From: Pempheris klunzingeri
Taxonomy: Eukaryota > Chordata > Actinopteri > Acropomatiformes > Pempheridae
Assembly (NCBI RefSeq): GCF_042242105.1
Contig: NC_092029.1
Coordinates: 8,743,885 to 8,807,884 of the forward strand
Length of the DNA: 64,000 nucleotides
Reading direction: 5' to 3'
Part shown: positions 27,751 to 38,333 of the stretch, piece by piece
Numbering within the stretch: position 1 is the stretch's first letter
How the letters are laid out: each line of letters starts with the position of its first letter
Program-made: the position numbers and the translations under genes
Notes under the pieces: model-generated
Database searches by the model: none
Seen by the model: the letters and a program-made list of their open reading frames with translations, nothing else
Told to the model about the DNA's origin: nothing

Positions 27751-29289
27751 TGATTCACCAGCTTGAGGGCGTCTGTCTGAGGAGAGATTATCATGTAGAC
27801 AAACTGCCCTTAAATTACACTGATGTGAAGTTTAGCATAGATTATATGAGGTAGTGTCACTTTTTAAGGTACTAAATCCTCATAATCATGCAAACAACAC
27901 ATATGATTTAGCACCGCACCCTGAGACAAAATACAGTTTAGTAAACATCTGTCTCCACATAGAAGACATCCAAAACAATACCGACCTGGTTGTTACATCC
28001 AAAAAGTGAATCAAAACTAACCGGATTTCATCCCAGATCAGTTTCTAAAGGAAAGCTCCAAACAGGCTTTTTTTCTTCCCTCAAATTTTGACTCATGGCA
28101 TAAATTTAGTGCATATGCTATTAATATAATCCTCAGATTTTATTTTCCAAGATGTCAGATGTTGTAATTACACCAAGACTACAACTCCCTAGCTTATGGG
28201 TTTTAGCTACAGACAAGTACGGATTCAATTAACTTCCCATTTTAACAGGGCAGGAGTAAGTAAATTGCCCATGACCGCAGTCCTCATTTATTACAGTGAT
28301 GAGGGCTCAGCTCTTTCACCTTTTAGCAAACAAGCATAGAGCCAGGAAGGCGCAGCCAAAAGTATGTGCACACCTGAACATAACAACCAGATGATTACGA
28401 TTATTGAACAAATCATTCTATAATTTTGAGCTTCACTGTTCTATGAGGGACCATGGCTTTAGGGAAATATTGGGAGGTCACAATGAAGTTTTAGTCATAG
28501 ATCTACGTTCTGAAGCTGGTAGGAATTAAGTGGCTTATTGAAGGACATTTTCTTACCAACACCAGGCCTAAAACATGCTTTTTTTGAGTGAGGACTGGCC
28601 TGTCGCATAGATGTCCAGGTTCATCTAAGGATGACATGTTCTCTGGACTGTCCAACTGGTAAACACATGGTGTTCACATTTGTGATTCGTAACTCTGAAT
28701 GATAAAAGAGAGTAAATACCACAACAGCACAAACAATTGACCCTTATCATGACAGAGATGCAATAAACAGAAACAATGGACCACACACACTTGTACTGAG
28801 GAATACACACACAGACAAACGCACACACACCAACAATCATACCAACAGCAGTACGTCCAAGTCCCACAAACACACACATCTGTTTTGATTTGGAATAAGT
28901 GAACAACAAAATCTTCTCCTGTTGGAGTGATGACATGGTGACAGCCAGCGCACATGTCAGCTTGTTTATTCCAACTTATCATTACACTAAGACTTGAGAA
29001 CACTTTTAAGTTAAGGTTTAAGAGAGAATATTTTATAATAAATGCCATCTAATTAATTAATGTGTAATGATTATTGAAAAAGGAGACATATTAAAAAAAG
29101 ATTTCTTAGGCGTTAGCATTTGTGATGCAACAAACATATTAAAATATGCTACCACCCTGAATATATGACTGCAAAGACACCTAAATAACCAGTGGAAATG
29201 ATGAGCATACTTGGCTTGTAGTGGTCAGGGAATAAAGCTCTTCTGAATAATAAAAACTTACAACCAGTCTCATGTACAATACTCGGTAA

Positions 29290-29402
29290 CAATTTATAGA
29301 TGAGTAATGAGTAGATGAGTCTTGAGTAATGCTTGACTAATGCATGACTCATGATGATTTAACGCATTAATTAATGCAGGATGTTTCATGAATTCATGAA
29401 TT
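29290..29402. promoter_or_regulatory. Palindrome- and motif-dense noncoding stretch
   Basis: Repeated GAGTAATG/TGAGTA units lead into an AP-1 site (TGACTCA, 29345-29351), a 14-bp perfect palindrome GCATTAATTAATGC (29364-29377) and a 16-bp perfect palindrome TTCATGAATTCATGAA (29385-29400). The TAATTA cores are homeodomain-type sites. This could be an enhancer core or the end of a decayed mobile element. Sequence alone does not decide. Confidence 0.3.
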
Positions 29403-30316
29403 TCTGTTGCTCGCCATTAACAGATCAGTCAAGTCAAGTCACTAGGACTTTATGTGGTTAGTTCACACTTAATAAATCTTGAATTAAGTATTGCTAATTA
29501 CTTCAATTGATATGTGACCAAATAAATTGGATTCCTCTTGCATAAAAGTGTACTTCAGGACCTTACATTTGTTCTACAGTTCTGCCGTCAGAACTTTTTG
29601 ATTCATATTTATGTTGTTGTTGAAAGAAGTGGAGTGTAACATGGAAGACAAAGATGCACTAAAAGTGAAATCATCTATCAGGGACCAACTGACAGATTAT
29701 GATTTTGGTTTTAGGACATCTTTCTCTTTGTATTCATACCAAACACATTTGGGTCAACTTGCACACACATGATGTATAACATCTTTAGCTCTTTGTTAAC
29801 TAGTGTAAAGGATTTACAGTGTCTGCATCTGCTGTCTGTATCCTTCCTCTATCCTTTAGTCCACAGTGCAACACTGTGAATGCTGAGAACCACTACGGCA
29901 AAAAAAAAAGTACACTTTACAGAGCAGCTCTTCCTTTGGCCTGCAATAGAAGTCTCCCACTGAGACTGCAGAAAACCGGAAAACACAGTGAGCTCAAATT
30001 GCCCATATCATCGATGTAAGCTGAAAGCATATCCATGGAGTTCATCTGTAAGCAGCTGTGCAAATTTTCCTATTGTGAGTTTTTCAGGAACTCAAGTTGA
30101 CCGTCCCTGAACTGATGAATCAGAAAACTCAGATCTAATTCAAATGAAAACAAGGCTTTCTGGAAAGCTGTGGTGCAGCACACGGTTCTGTTGTCTGGAT
30201 TATTTCAGGCTAATTCATGCTTGCTTTTCATCCAGGATGTTTTGGATTTTCTCTATATCAGGCAGTCAAAGGTTTAACGGTGTACCTCTTTACACTGTTG
30301 TAGCATAACAATATGA

Positions 30317-30337
30317 TCTATCTATCTATCTATCTAT
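30317..30337. repeat. TCTA tetranucleotide microsatellite
   Basis: Five tandem TCTA units. Confidence 0.85.
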
Positions 30338-30394
30338 AATAATGGTGTAACAGTCAGAGGACCTTTTTTCCACATTCAAGACTTAATACATTTT

Positions 30395-30520
30395 CTTGAT
30401 TATACTCACTTACTTTTATTTTAGGAACATTGTCAATGCAACACTTTTACTTGTAACAAAGTATTTCTGCAGCCTGGTATTAATACTTAAGTAAAGGACC
30501 TGAATACTCCACTGATTATG
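30395..30520. repeat. Fragment of fish repeat family C
   Basis: ACTTTTACTTGTAAC, AAGTATTTCTGCAG and ACTTAAGTAAAGGACCTGAAT match the terminal text of a very common teleost repeat. The longer copy lies at 49.2-49.76 kb. Confidence 0.55.
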
Positions 30521-31576
30521 TCTGAATTGTTGGAGACGGAATTGCTTCACTGGTATATTGTTCTGGTAGGCACTTAATGCTTTGGCATAATTATAGCTTT
30601 CAGTGCATGTACTTTAGCAGCAGGCAGTCTCTAAGCAATTGGAATCCGTCGTCTGTATAAAACAACTCATCCAACGACATGTACACACATGAAGTATTAG
30701 CTAAATACACACCCACGCAACTATCACAAGATATATTTTCTGATTGTTTCATCTTACAAATATTTCTCCCAAAACAAACTTTGAAAAGAAAGGAGGCCTT
30801 TCAATTGCATGTCACTACATTTACATAGCTTTGTTGATTTATACTTGCAGCTGGAGATATCAGAGCATCCCAAGGCCACGTTATCAAAAATAAAGGTCAC
30901 ACTGAGTCTGAATATTGTAATTAGATGGTGCTGAGGGAGAAACTTTCCATTAAGCTGAAAAATCCCCCTAAAACTAAGAGTTATGGTTGGATAGGAACCA
31001 GTAAAGCTCTATTACAAGACACAGGGAGGTGTGGGGAGCCAAGATAAACCAGCTCCTCTTCTTCTCCCTGCTTTCTCCTCACTCATATCTCTGCACCTGG
31101 CTTCTCTGTGACTACCACCAGCTGGAAGAAACCTGGAGGAGAGTAGAAAGAGCGAGGAAAGAAAGAAAGAAAAACACACTTGACGTCTTTTAATAAAACA
31201 TGCAACTTATTGGAGAGACAATAGACAGAGTGAAAGGAAGGGCAGGGATGAGGAGAGGCGGCGAAAGGACAGAAAATCCTAGATGTGTGAGAGGAGAGGA
31301 ATGAGCAGGGAGCAATGAGTCATCTACCATCCCAGGGCAATAAAGCAACTGTTATCACTAGTCCTCCATAGACTTGACCCAACTTATTTTTAAAATCCAC
31401 AATACGTCAAAGTATCAGCTTCTTTCCTGTTGCTTGCTTCCCACGTCTTCAGCTGTTAAATGATCTAAAATCTTAGATTGACTAAGCTTTCTAATTTGGA
31501 TGCAGGCTAGGCCTTTAGTTAAAACCACAATTTATCCAAAGACAGACACATAAGGCCTGTTTAACAAAACAGTTTG

Positions 31577-31982
31577 ACATTTTAAGAAATACGGCAATTG
31601 CTGATTTGCCTTTTTTGCTAAGTGTCTGTTGAATATGGAGCTAATGGTTAGCTAGAGGGTTAGCTTATCTTAGCATAAAGACAGCTAGCCTGACTCTGTG
31701 ACTGTAACAAAATTCAACTACCAGCACCTCTAAAGCGTATACTCATGAGCACGTTGTAATTGGTTTGTGCTGCCCGTCCAAAAAGTGTAAAAATGACTTG
31801 ACTATTAGACTATCTTCCTGGAGTCGGTAGCTGTTTCCAATTTTTTTGCTACACTGAGCTGGTCGTCTGTCGTCTACTGGTCAACTGTAGTTTTACAGTT
31901 ATCGTACAGACGTGAGAGTGGTATCAACCTTGTTATCCAACTCTTGGGAAGAAAGCACATGAGAGTATTCCCCAAAATGTAG
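31577..31982. mobile_element. MITE-like repeat copy (family B), near full length
   Basis: The two ends are inverted relative to each other: ACATTTTAAGAAATAC on the left, and on the right a sequence whose reverse complement is ACATTTTGGGGAATAC. The core has GTTAGCTTATCTTAGCATAA, AGCTAGCCTGACTCTGTG and CCAGCACCTCTAAAG. At about 0.4 kb with no open transposase frame, it looks like a non-autonomous DNA transposon. Confidence 0.65.
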
Positions 31983-33159
31983 AATCATTAATTTAACATC
32001 AGCCTGTTGAGCAAAAACAGGAATAAGCTTTGCGCAACTGTTGATACTCCCAAATTTGATGGATTTAACAGTGTGCTTGAATTTATCATGGTGCATTGTG
32101 AGTCACTAAAATCTTCTTCTTGCACAAAGTCCTGGATTTGATTTATAGGCGTCATAACCATAATTACACCATAATGTACGCTTTGAATGACCATACACTT
32201 TATCTTTTCACCAAACTGCATGCAGTGCATTAACAAGGAAACAACAGAATGAAAATGATTTGCTTAGAGGTTGTTCTCATGTTGTTTTCATGCACACACA
32301 CACACACATATTGTCATATAAGCCTTTTAGTATGTTTATATACTTAAAAAGGACTCGGCCTCAGATTTTTTTCTCCTTCCTTTGTCAGCCAAGGGTCAAG
32401 ACAACCCCCCTCTGATGACCAAAAGTGTGTGTTACAGCTCATGAAAATTGCAAGCGAGCATCTTGGCAGCAGTACATACACTGACTTTAGAGGAGAAGTC
32501 ATCTTTGCATGGGAAAGGGACGCTTTCTTTGTTGAGAGAAAACCGTGCCTGGACCCAAAGGAGCAGCTGGGGGAAGCAGTGAGTCACAAACAACACACAC
32601 ACGCAGACAAACAAACAAAGAACACGCTCTCCCACAGCAGTCCTGACCCTTTGGTTGGACAGTTTCTTTATTAACAGTGGTGTCTAGACACAGTTCAGCC
32701 CAAAGAAGGTTATGAGTTGACCCAGCCTGCTGTCCACACAGCCTGAGGAGAGAACATAACCGATGTTGCCTCCTTGGCCTCTGAGAGCGCAACCAGCTGA
32801 GTCTCCCCAGGAAAAAGCCCCACTTCACATCCATACCAAAGACCCCCTGGACCCTCAGGTTCGCCAAACGTATCAAACTCAGCTCCAGTCCCTCCGGTAA
32901 TAAATGAAAAAAAAGCACAAAAGGTGAAGGCCAGAGAGACTGTGAAGAAAATGAGAACGAAAAGATACAGCGATGGATGTAGCCAACAATCATGAGACAC
33001 ATTAATAGAAGAGCTTTATACAGAAGCATTTGTTCAGTGACAGGATTAGTCACAGAGGCCATTCAGAGAAGTAAGTAAGAAACCTTTAACAATAACAGAG
33101 AATTTATTTAAAAAATGAGATCTACATCAATCAGCTATAACAGTAAAATACTAATATCA

Positions 33160-33690
33160 TCAATCGCTTTCTTGCCGAGGTTTTAGTGAGAAGATTGGTA
33201 TCACTTTCATGTCTGTATGATAAATATGAAGGTACAGCCAACAGCTTGTTAGCGTAGCTTAGCACAAACACAGGAAGCTGAGGGAAGCAGTAGCCAGGCC
33301 TCTGTCCATCTGCCTACCAGCATCCGTAAAGTTCATTAATTTACACGTTAGATGTCCATTAGTTGCCTGGCAACTGGTTCCAACTGAGATATAATGCGTC
33401 ATAACACCCCATAAATGTCCATTTGTCATTTTAAACTTTAGTTTCTTGTTCAGATTAAATGGACCAGATGTTACAACAACATGTTGAGAAGTGTGCTTTA
33501 GAGGTGCTGATTGGTCCATTTTCTAACTTTTAAATAGAGCCAGGCTAACTGTTTCCCCCTGTTTCCAGTCTTTGTGCTAAGCTACGCTAACCAGCTGCTG
33601 GCTGTAGCTTCATATTCACTGCATAGACATGACAGAGGTGTCAATCGTCTCTCCTAACTCTTGACAAATAAGCAAATAACTGAAACATTT
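33160..33690. mobile_element. MITE-like repeat copy (family B)
   Basis: The left part reads CTTTCTTGCCGAGG with GAGAAGATTGGTATCACT. The right part reads GCTAAGCTACGCTAACCAGC, CTTCATATTCACTGCA and AACTCTTGACAAATAAGC. The halves are inverted relative to each other, as in the 31.58 kb copy. Confidence 0.65.
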
Positions 33691-33699
33691 TTTTCACTG

Positions 33700-33785
33700 C
33701 AGAGCTGTTAGTTGTATTAGTATTTTTTACAATATAGAGTTGTTACTTTTACTTTTAGTAAATTATCTGAATATCAGTGTTTGAG
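33700..33785. repeat. Possible fragment of fish repeat family C
   Basis: TTGTATTAGTATTTTTTAC and GTTACTTTTACTTTTAGTAA resemble the ends of the family C element. It abuts the family B copy to its left. Confidence 0.35.
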
Positions 33786-34789
33786 TTAATACCAGATAAT
33801 GCATTGCAGCATTTTATCGTAACTGTAATTTCCTTATGTTTTAAAATAGTGTGTTACAATGTGACAAAAACAAAAAACATGCAGTTGCAGCTGATATATC
33901 CTGCCTGAAAATGTGTCTAGATTCCAGCTGTCCTAAACAAAGTAAAGAATGAATGAATGAGTTTACCCATCTGTTTGTTGTATTATCAGTACAACACTCT
34001 CTCTCGCTCTCTATATCTGTCCTCTTGTCTGTCTCTTTGTCCGTAAACAATGGAGACAAATGGTCATTCCTCTGGCTGGATAGACTCCAACACAAACATT
34101 TATTCAATCTTTTCATTAACTGTTTCCTCTGACTGGATTCATTCCATTAAAGTTATGTTTAAAGAGGCAATATCATTATCAGTAAAAACAAACGCATAGT
34201 TTCATACTTTTGGACCCCAAAATATGTGGCCAAACTCCATTGCAGAGCAAATTCAGTTTTGTATTGCAAATTCAGAAAAAAATGTATTATTTCCATGTTG
34301 ATCTTCCCTGTGTTTATAGCTCTGGCTGAGGGCCGCGTCGTAATCAGCACACAGCTGATTTGAGGCAAGACGTTGCTTAACCTCAAAATTCATCATTAAA
34401 CCACAAATCATCCATGGATCTCTATGACAAATGAGAGAACCACACCCTCGAACTGTGTATCTGCAGGGGAGATGAGATCTTTTGATCAAAAACACTTTAT
34501 TTCCACATGAGCAAAATCATTTCTCTAAACGGTTTCATCGCCTGCACTCTTGAGATATCTGAAGGCTTTTCATCGATCATGATATGTCAAATTATCAGGC
34601 TTCCTGGATCGATTGTATTAACAACAATACTTATGTTTGTGGTTTTTGGCACACGCTGCACATTTTTTTTTCTAGAAGCAAACGCACAAAGGAGTGGATT
34701 AAGGCAGCAATTCACAAATGTCACTGCTCCAAAACTTCAACAGGCCTTCATTTTTGAGTGGAATAGAGGGAACACCATGTACATTTATG

Positions 34790-35340
34790 TGATGATATGG
34801 CATTCAAAACAAAAGAGGTTGCGATGAAATTTGTGACCAGCCGGGTCGTGTGTGGGATGTTGAAAAAAGCTGCCCACGACAAGTCCCAGCAAGGACTCTG
34901 TGAGCAGCATGGCCACCTGCTGGGCCTGAGAAGAGTGGTGAGGCTGGCAGTTTGTCCAGTGCTGGTCTGTGATCAGCTGTTCAACAGCTAATGCAGGGAT
35001 GGGCAGGATCTTTACATTCAGCTGGAGCAGAACCAGCTGCCTCCTGGTGTAAGCACCTCTGCAGGTAAGCTGGACACCCAGCACCATCACAGTCAGCGAG
35101 ATGAAGGTCCAGCTTTACAGATAGCTATAAATCCACAGGAGCAGGTCTGACATGGCCAAACTCAGCACCAGACTCAGCTCAGACTGGACAGGTGCTGCTG
35201 GTCTGCTTTGAGGACGGTCATGCCGAGGGACAGCCCCACCGCGGAGACCAGACCGCTGGAGTCCTGGGAGGCAGGAGGTGGATGACCAGGACAGGTGTTA
35301 AAGGTGACCACGGTGGAGATTAGTTGTTCGATGCTGCAAA
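34790..35340 (-). other. Unrecognised coding-like stretch, possibly a decayed gene fragment
   Basis: This GC-rich, non-repetitive stretch differs from its AT-rich surroundings and has a minus-strand open frame of about 100 codons (34785-35090). That frame reads like hydrophobic protein (ALAVEQLITDQHW, LLTESLLGLVVGSFFQHP). Coding-like text continues to about 35.33 kb only with frame changes and stops, and I find no clean splice sites. It could be a pseudogene remnant or a fragment of a mobile element. I cannot name a family. Confidence 0.25.
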
Positions 35341-35660
35341 CCTGCTGGCAGAGACACTGAATGTTGTGTGTTCTTCTTCAATGTATTCAAAAAGAAACAA
35401 ATAACAACGGAACAATTTTTTTAAATGTTTGCAGTAGAAACTTTGAGGTGGTTTACTATATTTAAATCCTGTTAAATCCCATATGCACAAACATCATTTG
35501 TCAACATAACAGTAATATGTGTGTGTGTGACTCAGGTCACTTTCAGGGACTTAACAGACTTAATGCCAGTTGATTGTGGCTTGTGTGACTGGGGATAAAA
35601 GCTGTGGTCATGGGTAAGTCTGTAGGAAATTAATGTAAGTTTATGTAAATACCCCAGACG

Positions 35661-35758
35661 TTTGTGTGTGTGTGTGTGTGTGTGTGTCTGTGTGCGTTTG
35701 TGTGTGTGCGTGTGTCTGTGTGTGTGTGTGCGTGCGTGCACGTGCACGTGTGTGTGTT
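35661..35758. repeat. Compound GT-rich microsatellite
   Basis: GT units are interspersed with GTCTGT, GTGCGT and GCACGTGCACGTG variants. The false Cys/Val-rich and His/Thr-rich frames here come from the array. Confidence 0.95.
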
Positions 35759-35849
35759 AGTGTTACATCTAATCAAGGAGAAAGGAGGACTTTCTACAGT
35801 GAATGAACTCTTGTTGTACCGAGCAGGGAAACACTTGTCAAAATAAACC

Positions 35850-36381
35850 AACAGGGGTTAAACGCGCGCGCGCGCGTGTGTGTTGGACACACTTCAATCG
35901 TCAGCTGACATTAGTCTAAACTTAAATGTTTGACCGCAAAAGCGGCGGATAAACAGCCGCTCAAAGGCAACATTTTGTCTGCGGGTCTCTCTCTAAACAG
36001 CTTTACATCTAAATTAACTTCTGTCCATTGAAAGCGTCACTGTCCTGTGCGCATTAGAGGAATAAACATATTTGGAATCCGGGAAAAAATACCCCAAATT
36101 CTCTCAACACGGCTCCACTTTTGACCTGAAACGTAATGTCATCACATCATAAAAAACTTCATTCATGATCGCACCCCCCCTCTCCCTTCTGCCTGTTTGC
36201 TCGTCGCTTTTTTCTGCATCAGAGTGGGATGTAGGTTTCTGTGAGGATCTTAGCACGCAGCTTCTCCTCCTGCTTTTTGGGCTCAGGAAATGATGGAAGC
36301 CAGTCTGCTTTGGATGGAGAGGATTCTTTATTAATGAGACGGAGAGCGTTTTTGGAAGGTATTTTATTTGAAGGTTTGCAG
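35850..36381 (+). promoter_or_regulatory. Probable prss35 promoter and 5' noncoding exon region
   Basis: The prss35 coding exon begins at a splice acceptor, so a noncoding first exon must lie upstream. This CpG-richer stretch is the best candidate. It contains the CG block, a stem-loop AGCGGC...GCCGCT at 35941-35961, and two possible donors: GGAAG|GTATTT (GT at 36359) and TTGCAG|GTAGGA (GT at 36382). The exact start site and donor are inference. Confidence 0.35.
35863..35884. repeat. (CG)7(TG)n alternating purine-pyrimidine block
   Basis: Seven CG units run straight into TG units. Such a run is the classical sequence for Z-DNA formation. It lies about 1 kb upstream of the prss35 coding exon. 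Confidence 0.85.
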
Positions 36382-36922
36382 GTAGGAAAGTTTTGTATTT
36401 GTAAATCCCTGCGTTTATACTTAATACTGTTTTAAAGGCAATGTTTTATCTGCATCTTCATTTCACGAGTACTATTATTTTTTATTTTTGTTGATATCTT
36501 GGGTTTCAGTCTGGCCAGCCTCTTTTCTAAGATGTGTAACTCTTTAAATAGAATAACATCAGACTCATAGACTTCATTAATATCATAAAAATGCCAAAAA
36601 AAATTACAGTAAAGGTATGTTGTTGCATGTAATACTGATAGTATTACCTGCATTTTGAATTGAGTATTCTGTTCATTCAAATGTAGACACATCATGTCAA
36701 TTAAAAGTGAAATATCACAGATCTCACTCAAAACTTTGCTGCTCAGTGTTATATTGTTCAGAATTTGAGCTTGTGCGCCCTCTGCTGGACATATAATATA
36801 CAAAACCAAATGAACTCCACTAGTAAGACCTGCAGGAGGATGCTAAGGATTTCTGTCTTGGTCTGATGGGACTAATAAGAGGTTTGGATCCACGGTGTTT
36901 CTCTGTGTGTGTTTCTTTTCAG

Positions 36923-36926
36923 TGGG
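36923..36926 (+). other. prss35 splice acceptor and short 5' UTR before the ATG
   Basis: The pyrimidine-rich TTTCTTTTCAG ends at 36922, and the coding exon opens with TGGG directly before the ATG at 36927. This puts the start only four bases into the exon. A frame open further upstream would translate the intron end and has no ATG. Confidence 0.75.
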
Positions 36927-38333
36927 ATGGGACCCAATCACGTCCTCTGTCTGCTGCTCTGTGCGGCTGCCCTGACAGTTTCTGGGGTTTTTGGTAGAGA
37001 TGAAAACAGTGAGTCGGACAGGTGGACCAGGCAGAGCGTGCCGGTGCTGCTGGACACACACACAGAGGCTTTAAACACGCCTTTGTTCAGAGGGCGTGAG
37101 GAGGATGAGGAGAGCGGAGGGGCAAAGACTGTCTGTGGAATAGAGTGTCAAAGCAGCCGGCCACCTCTAGACCAGACTGAGCAGGAGAGGATTCTGGGAT
37201 ATGAGACAATGTATGAGAATGGCACCTGCACGCACACAGATATCAGTTTGCAGGGTTTTAACAAGACATCTGCAGGAGCTCACCGCTCACCAGCTCGTAC
37301 CCGCAGGAAACGGCAGGTTTATGGAGCAGATGGACGATTTGTGATCTCTGACTCACATTTTGTCACCAACTACCCTTTCTCCACCGCTGTTCGTCTCTCC
37401 ACAGGCTGCTCTGGAGTCCTAGTATCCCCGAGACATGTGCTAACAGCTGCACGCTGCATCCATGATGGGACGGACTACCTAGAGGGTGCCAGAAGGCTTA
37501 GAGTAGGAGTGCTACAGCTGAAGAGTAAAAGAAGAAGAGGGGGTAGGAGGAGAGGAGGGCGGTGGAGGGGTGGCAGGAGAGGGGAGAGGGAGAGAGGTGA
37601 GGAGCAGAATAGTGTAGATGGAGAGGTAGTGAGAGGGAGGAAGGGAGGTAAAGGCAGGAGGCACAGGGGAAGAAAAGAGGGTGAGGAGGGTGCAGCTGAT
37701 CATGGAAGTATAGCTGAGTTAGAGAGAGGACGAGAAGGGAAACAGAAAAGTGTCAGTCGTATACGACGGAGTGCAGAACCCAGGAAGCAGCCTGTCTTTC
37801 GCTGGTCACGAGTTAAACAAACCCAAATCCCTCAAGGATGGATCCAAACCAAGAGCTCCACCAACGCAGTGTCTGCTGACTACGATTATGCTGTTGTGGA
37901 GCTGAAACGACCCGTCACACAAAAGCACATGGAGCTCGGGGTGGCGCCTTCTGCCACCCCCCTGGCACGCATTCACTTCTCAGGCTACGATGCTGACAAA
38001 AGCCTGCTGGATGGGCATGGAGACGAGAAGGTGGTTTACCGCTTTTGTTCAGTGGCAAACGAGTCTGACGATTTGATGTACCAGCACTGTGACGCACAGC
38101 TGGGCGCTACGGGCGCAGGCATTTACATTCGTCTGAGACAGGAGGGTGGAGACACAGGAAAGAAAGGGAGGTGGCAGCGGAGGGTGATTGGGGTGTTTTC
38201 AGGCCATCACTGGGTGGAGGTAGAGGGAGGCGAGCAGAGGGACTTTAATGTTGCCGTGAGGATTACTCCATCCAAATATGCCCAGATCTGTCACTGGATC
38301 CATGGAGATCCAAGTCTCTGTAAAGAGGTTTAA
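36927..38333 (+). CDS. prss35: Inactive serine protease 35 (secreted S1-family pseudoprotease)
   Basis: Prss35 is a secreted trypsin-fold protein without expected protease activity. The single coding exon gives 468 residues, starting at the ATG at 36927. Visible in order: a signal peptide (about 1-23, LCLLLCAAALTVSG), a propeptide with CGIEC at 70-74, a furin-type site RRKR at 126-129 followed by QVYG, then the S1 domain with FSTAVRLSTGCSG. The catalytic triad reads R176 (TAARC, expected His), D320 (ADYDYAVVELKR) and T395 (GATGAG, expected Ser). Thr for Ser is the known PRSS35 state; Arg for His is not in the mammalian protein as I recall it. A basic insert of about 85 residues (about 199-283, Arg/Gly/Glu-rich) interrupts the domain; mammalian PRSS35 has a shorter one. 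Possible N-glycosylation sites are at 98, 112 and 378. YCD-type DAQLGATG, NVAVRITPSKYAQIC and CHWIHG confirm PRSS35. PRSS23 is the nearest alternative but lacks the long insert. Confidence 0.95.
   Translation: MGPNHVLCLLLCAAALTVSGVFGRDENSESDRWTRQSVPVLLDTHTEALNTPLFRGREEDEESGGAKTVCGIECQSSRPPLDQTEQERILGYETMYENGTCTHTDISLQGFNKTSAGAHRSPARTRRKRQVYGADGRFVISDSHFVTNYPFSTAVRLSTGCSGVLVSPRHVLTAARCIHDGTDYLEGARRLRVGVLQLKSKRRRGGRRRGGRWRGGRRGERERGEEQNSVDGEVVRGRKGGKGRRHRGRKEGEEGAADHGSIAELERGREGKQKSVSRIRRSAEPRKQPVFRWSRVKQTQIPQGWIQTKSSTNAVSADYDYAVVELKRPVTQKHMELGVAPSATPLARIHFSGYDADKSLLDGHGDEKVVYRFCSVANESDDLMYQHCDAQLGATGAGIYIRLRQEGGDTGKKGRWQRRVIGVFSGHHWVEVEGGEQRDFNVAVRITPSKYAQICHWIHGDPSLCKEV

Larger units (their letters stand above)
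19251..29000. other. Intergenic region between tent5a and prss35 (left part)
   Basis: I find no supported exon on either strand. Content is unique AT-rich DNA, microsatellites (CA at about 20.0 kb, GT at about 27.7 kb), a stretch rich in GCTAAC/GTTAGC text at 21.67-21.85 kb, and a small CpG/TATA-bearing stretch near 22.6 kb. The longest open frames (about 120-135 codons near 21.2 and 25.4 kb) are low-complexity Ser/Pro/Leu translations of C/T-rich tracts. Confidence 0.6.

Noticed and set aside
32499..33062. 187-codon minus-strand open frame
   Set aside because: The length is notable, but the text has no recognisable motif, shows no codon regularity and overlaps other open frames. Chance in a locally stop-poor stretch is likelier.
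37512..38097. Minus-strand open frames opposite prss35
   Set aside because: They are antisense shadows of the purine-rich prss35 coding exon.
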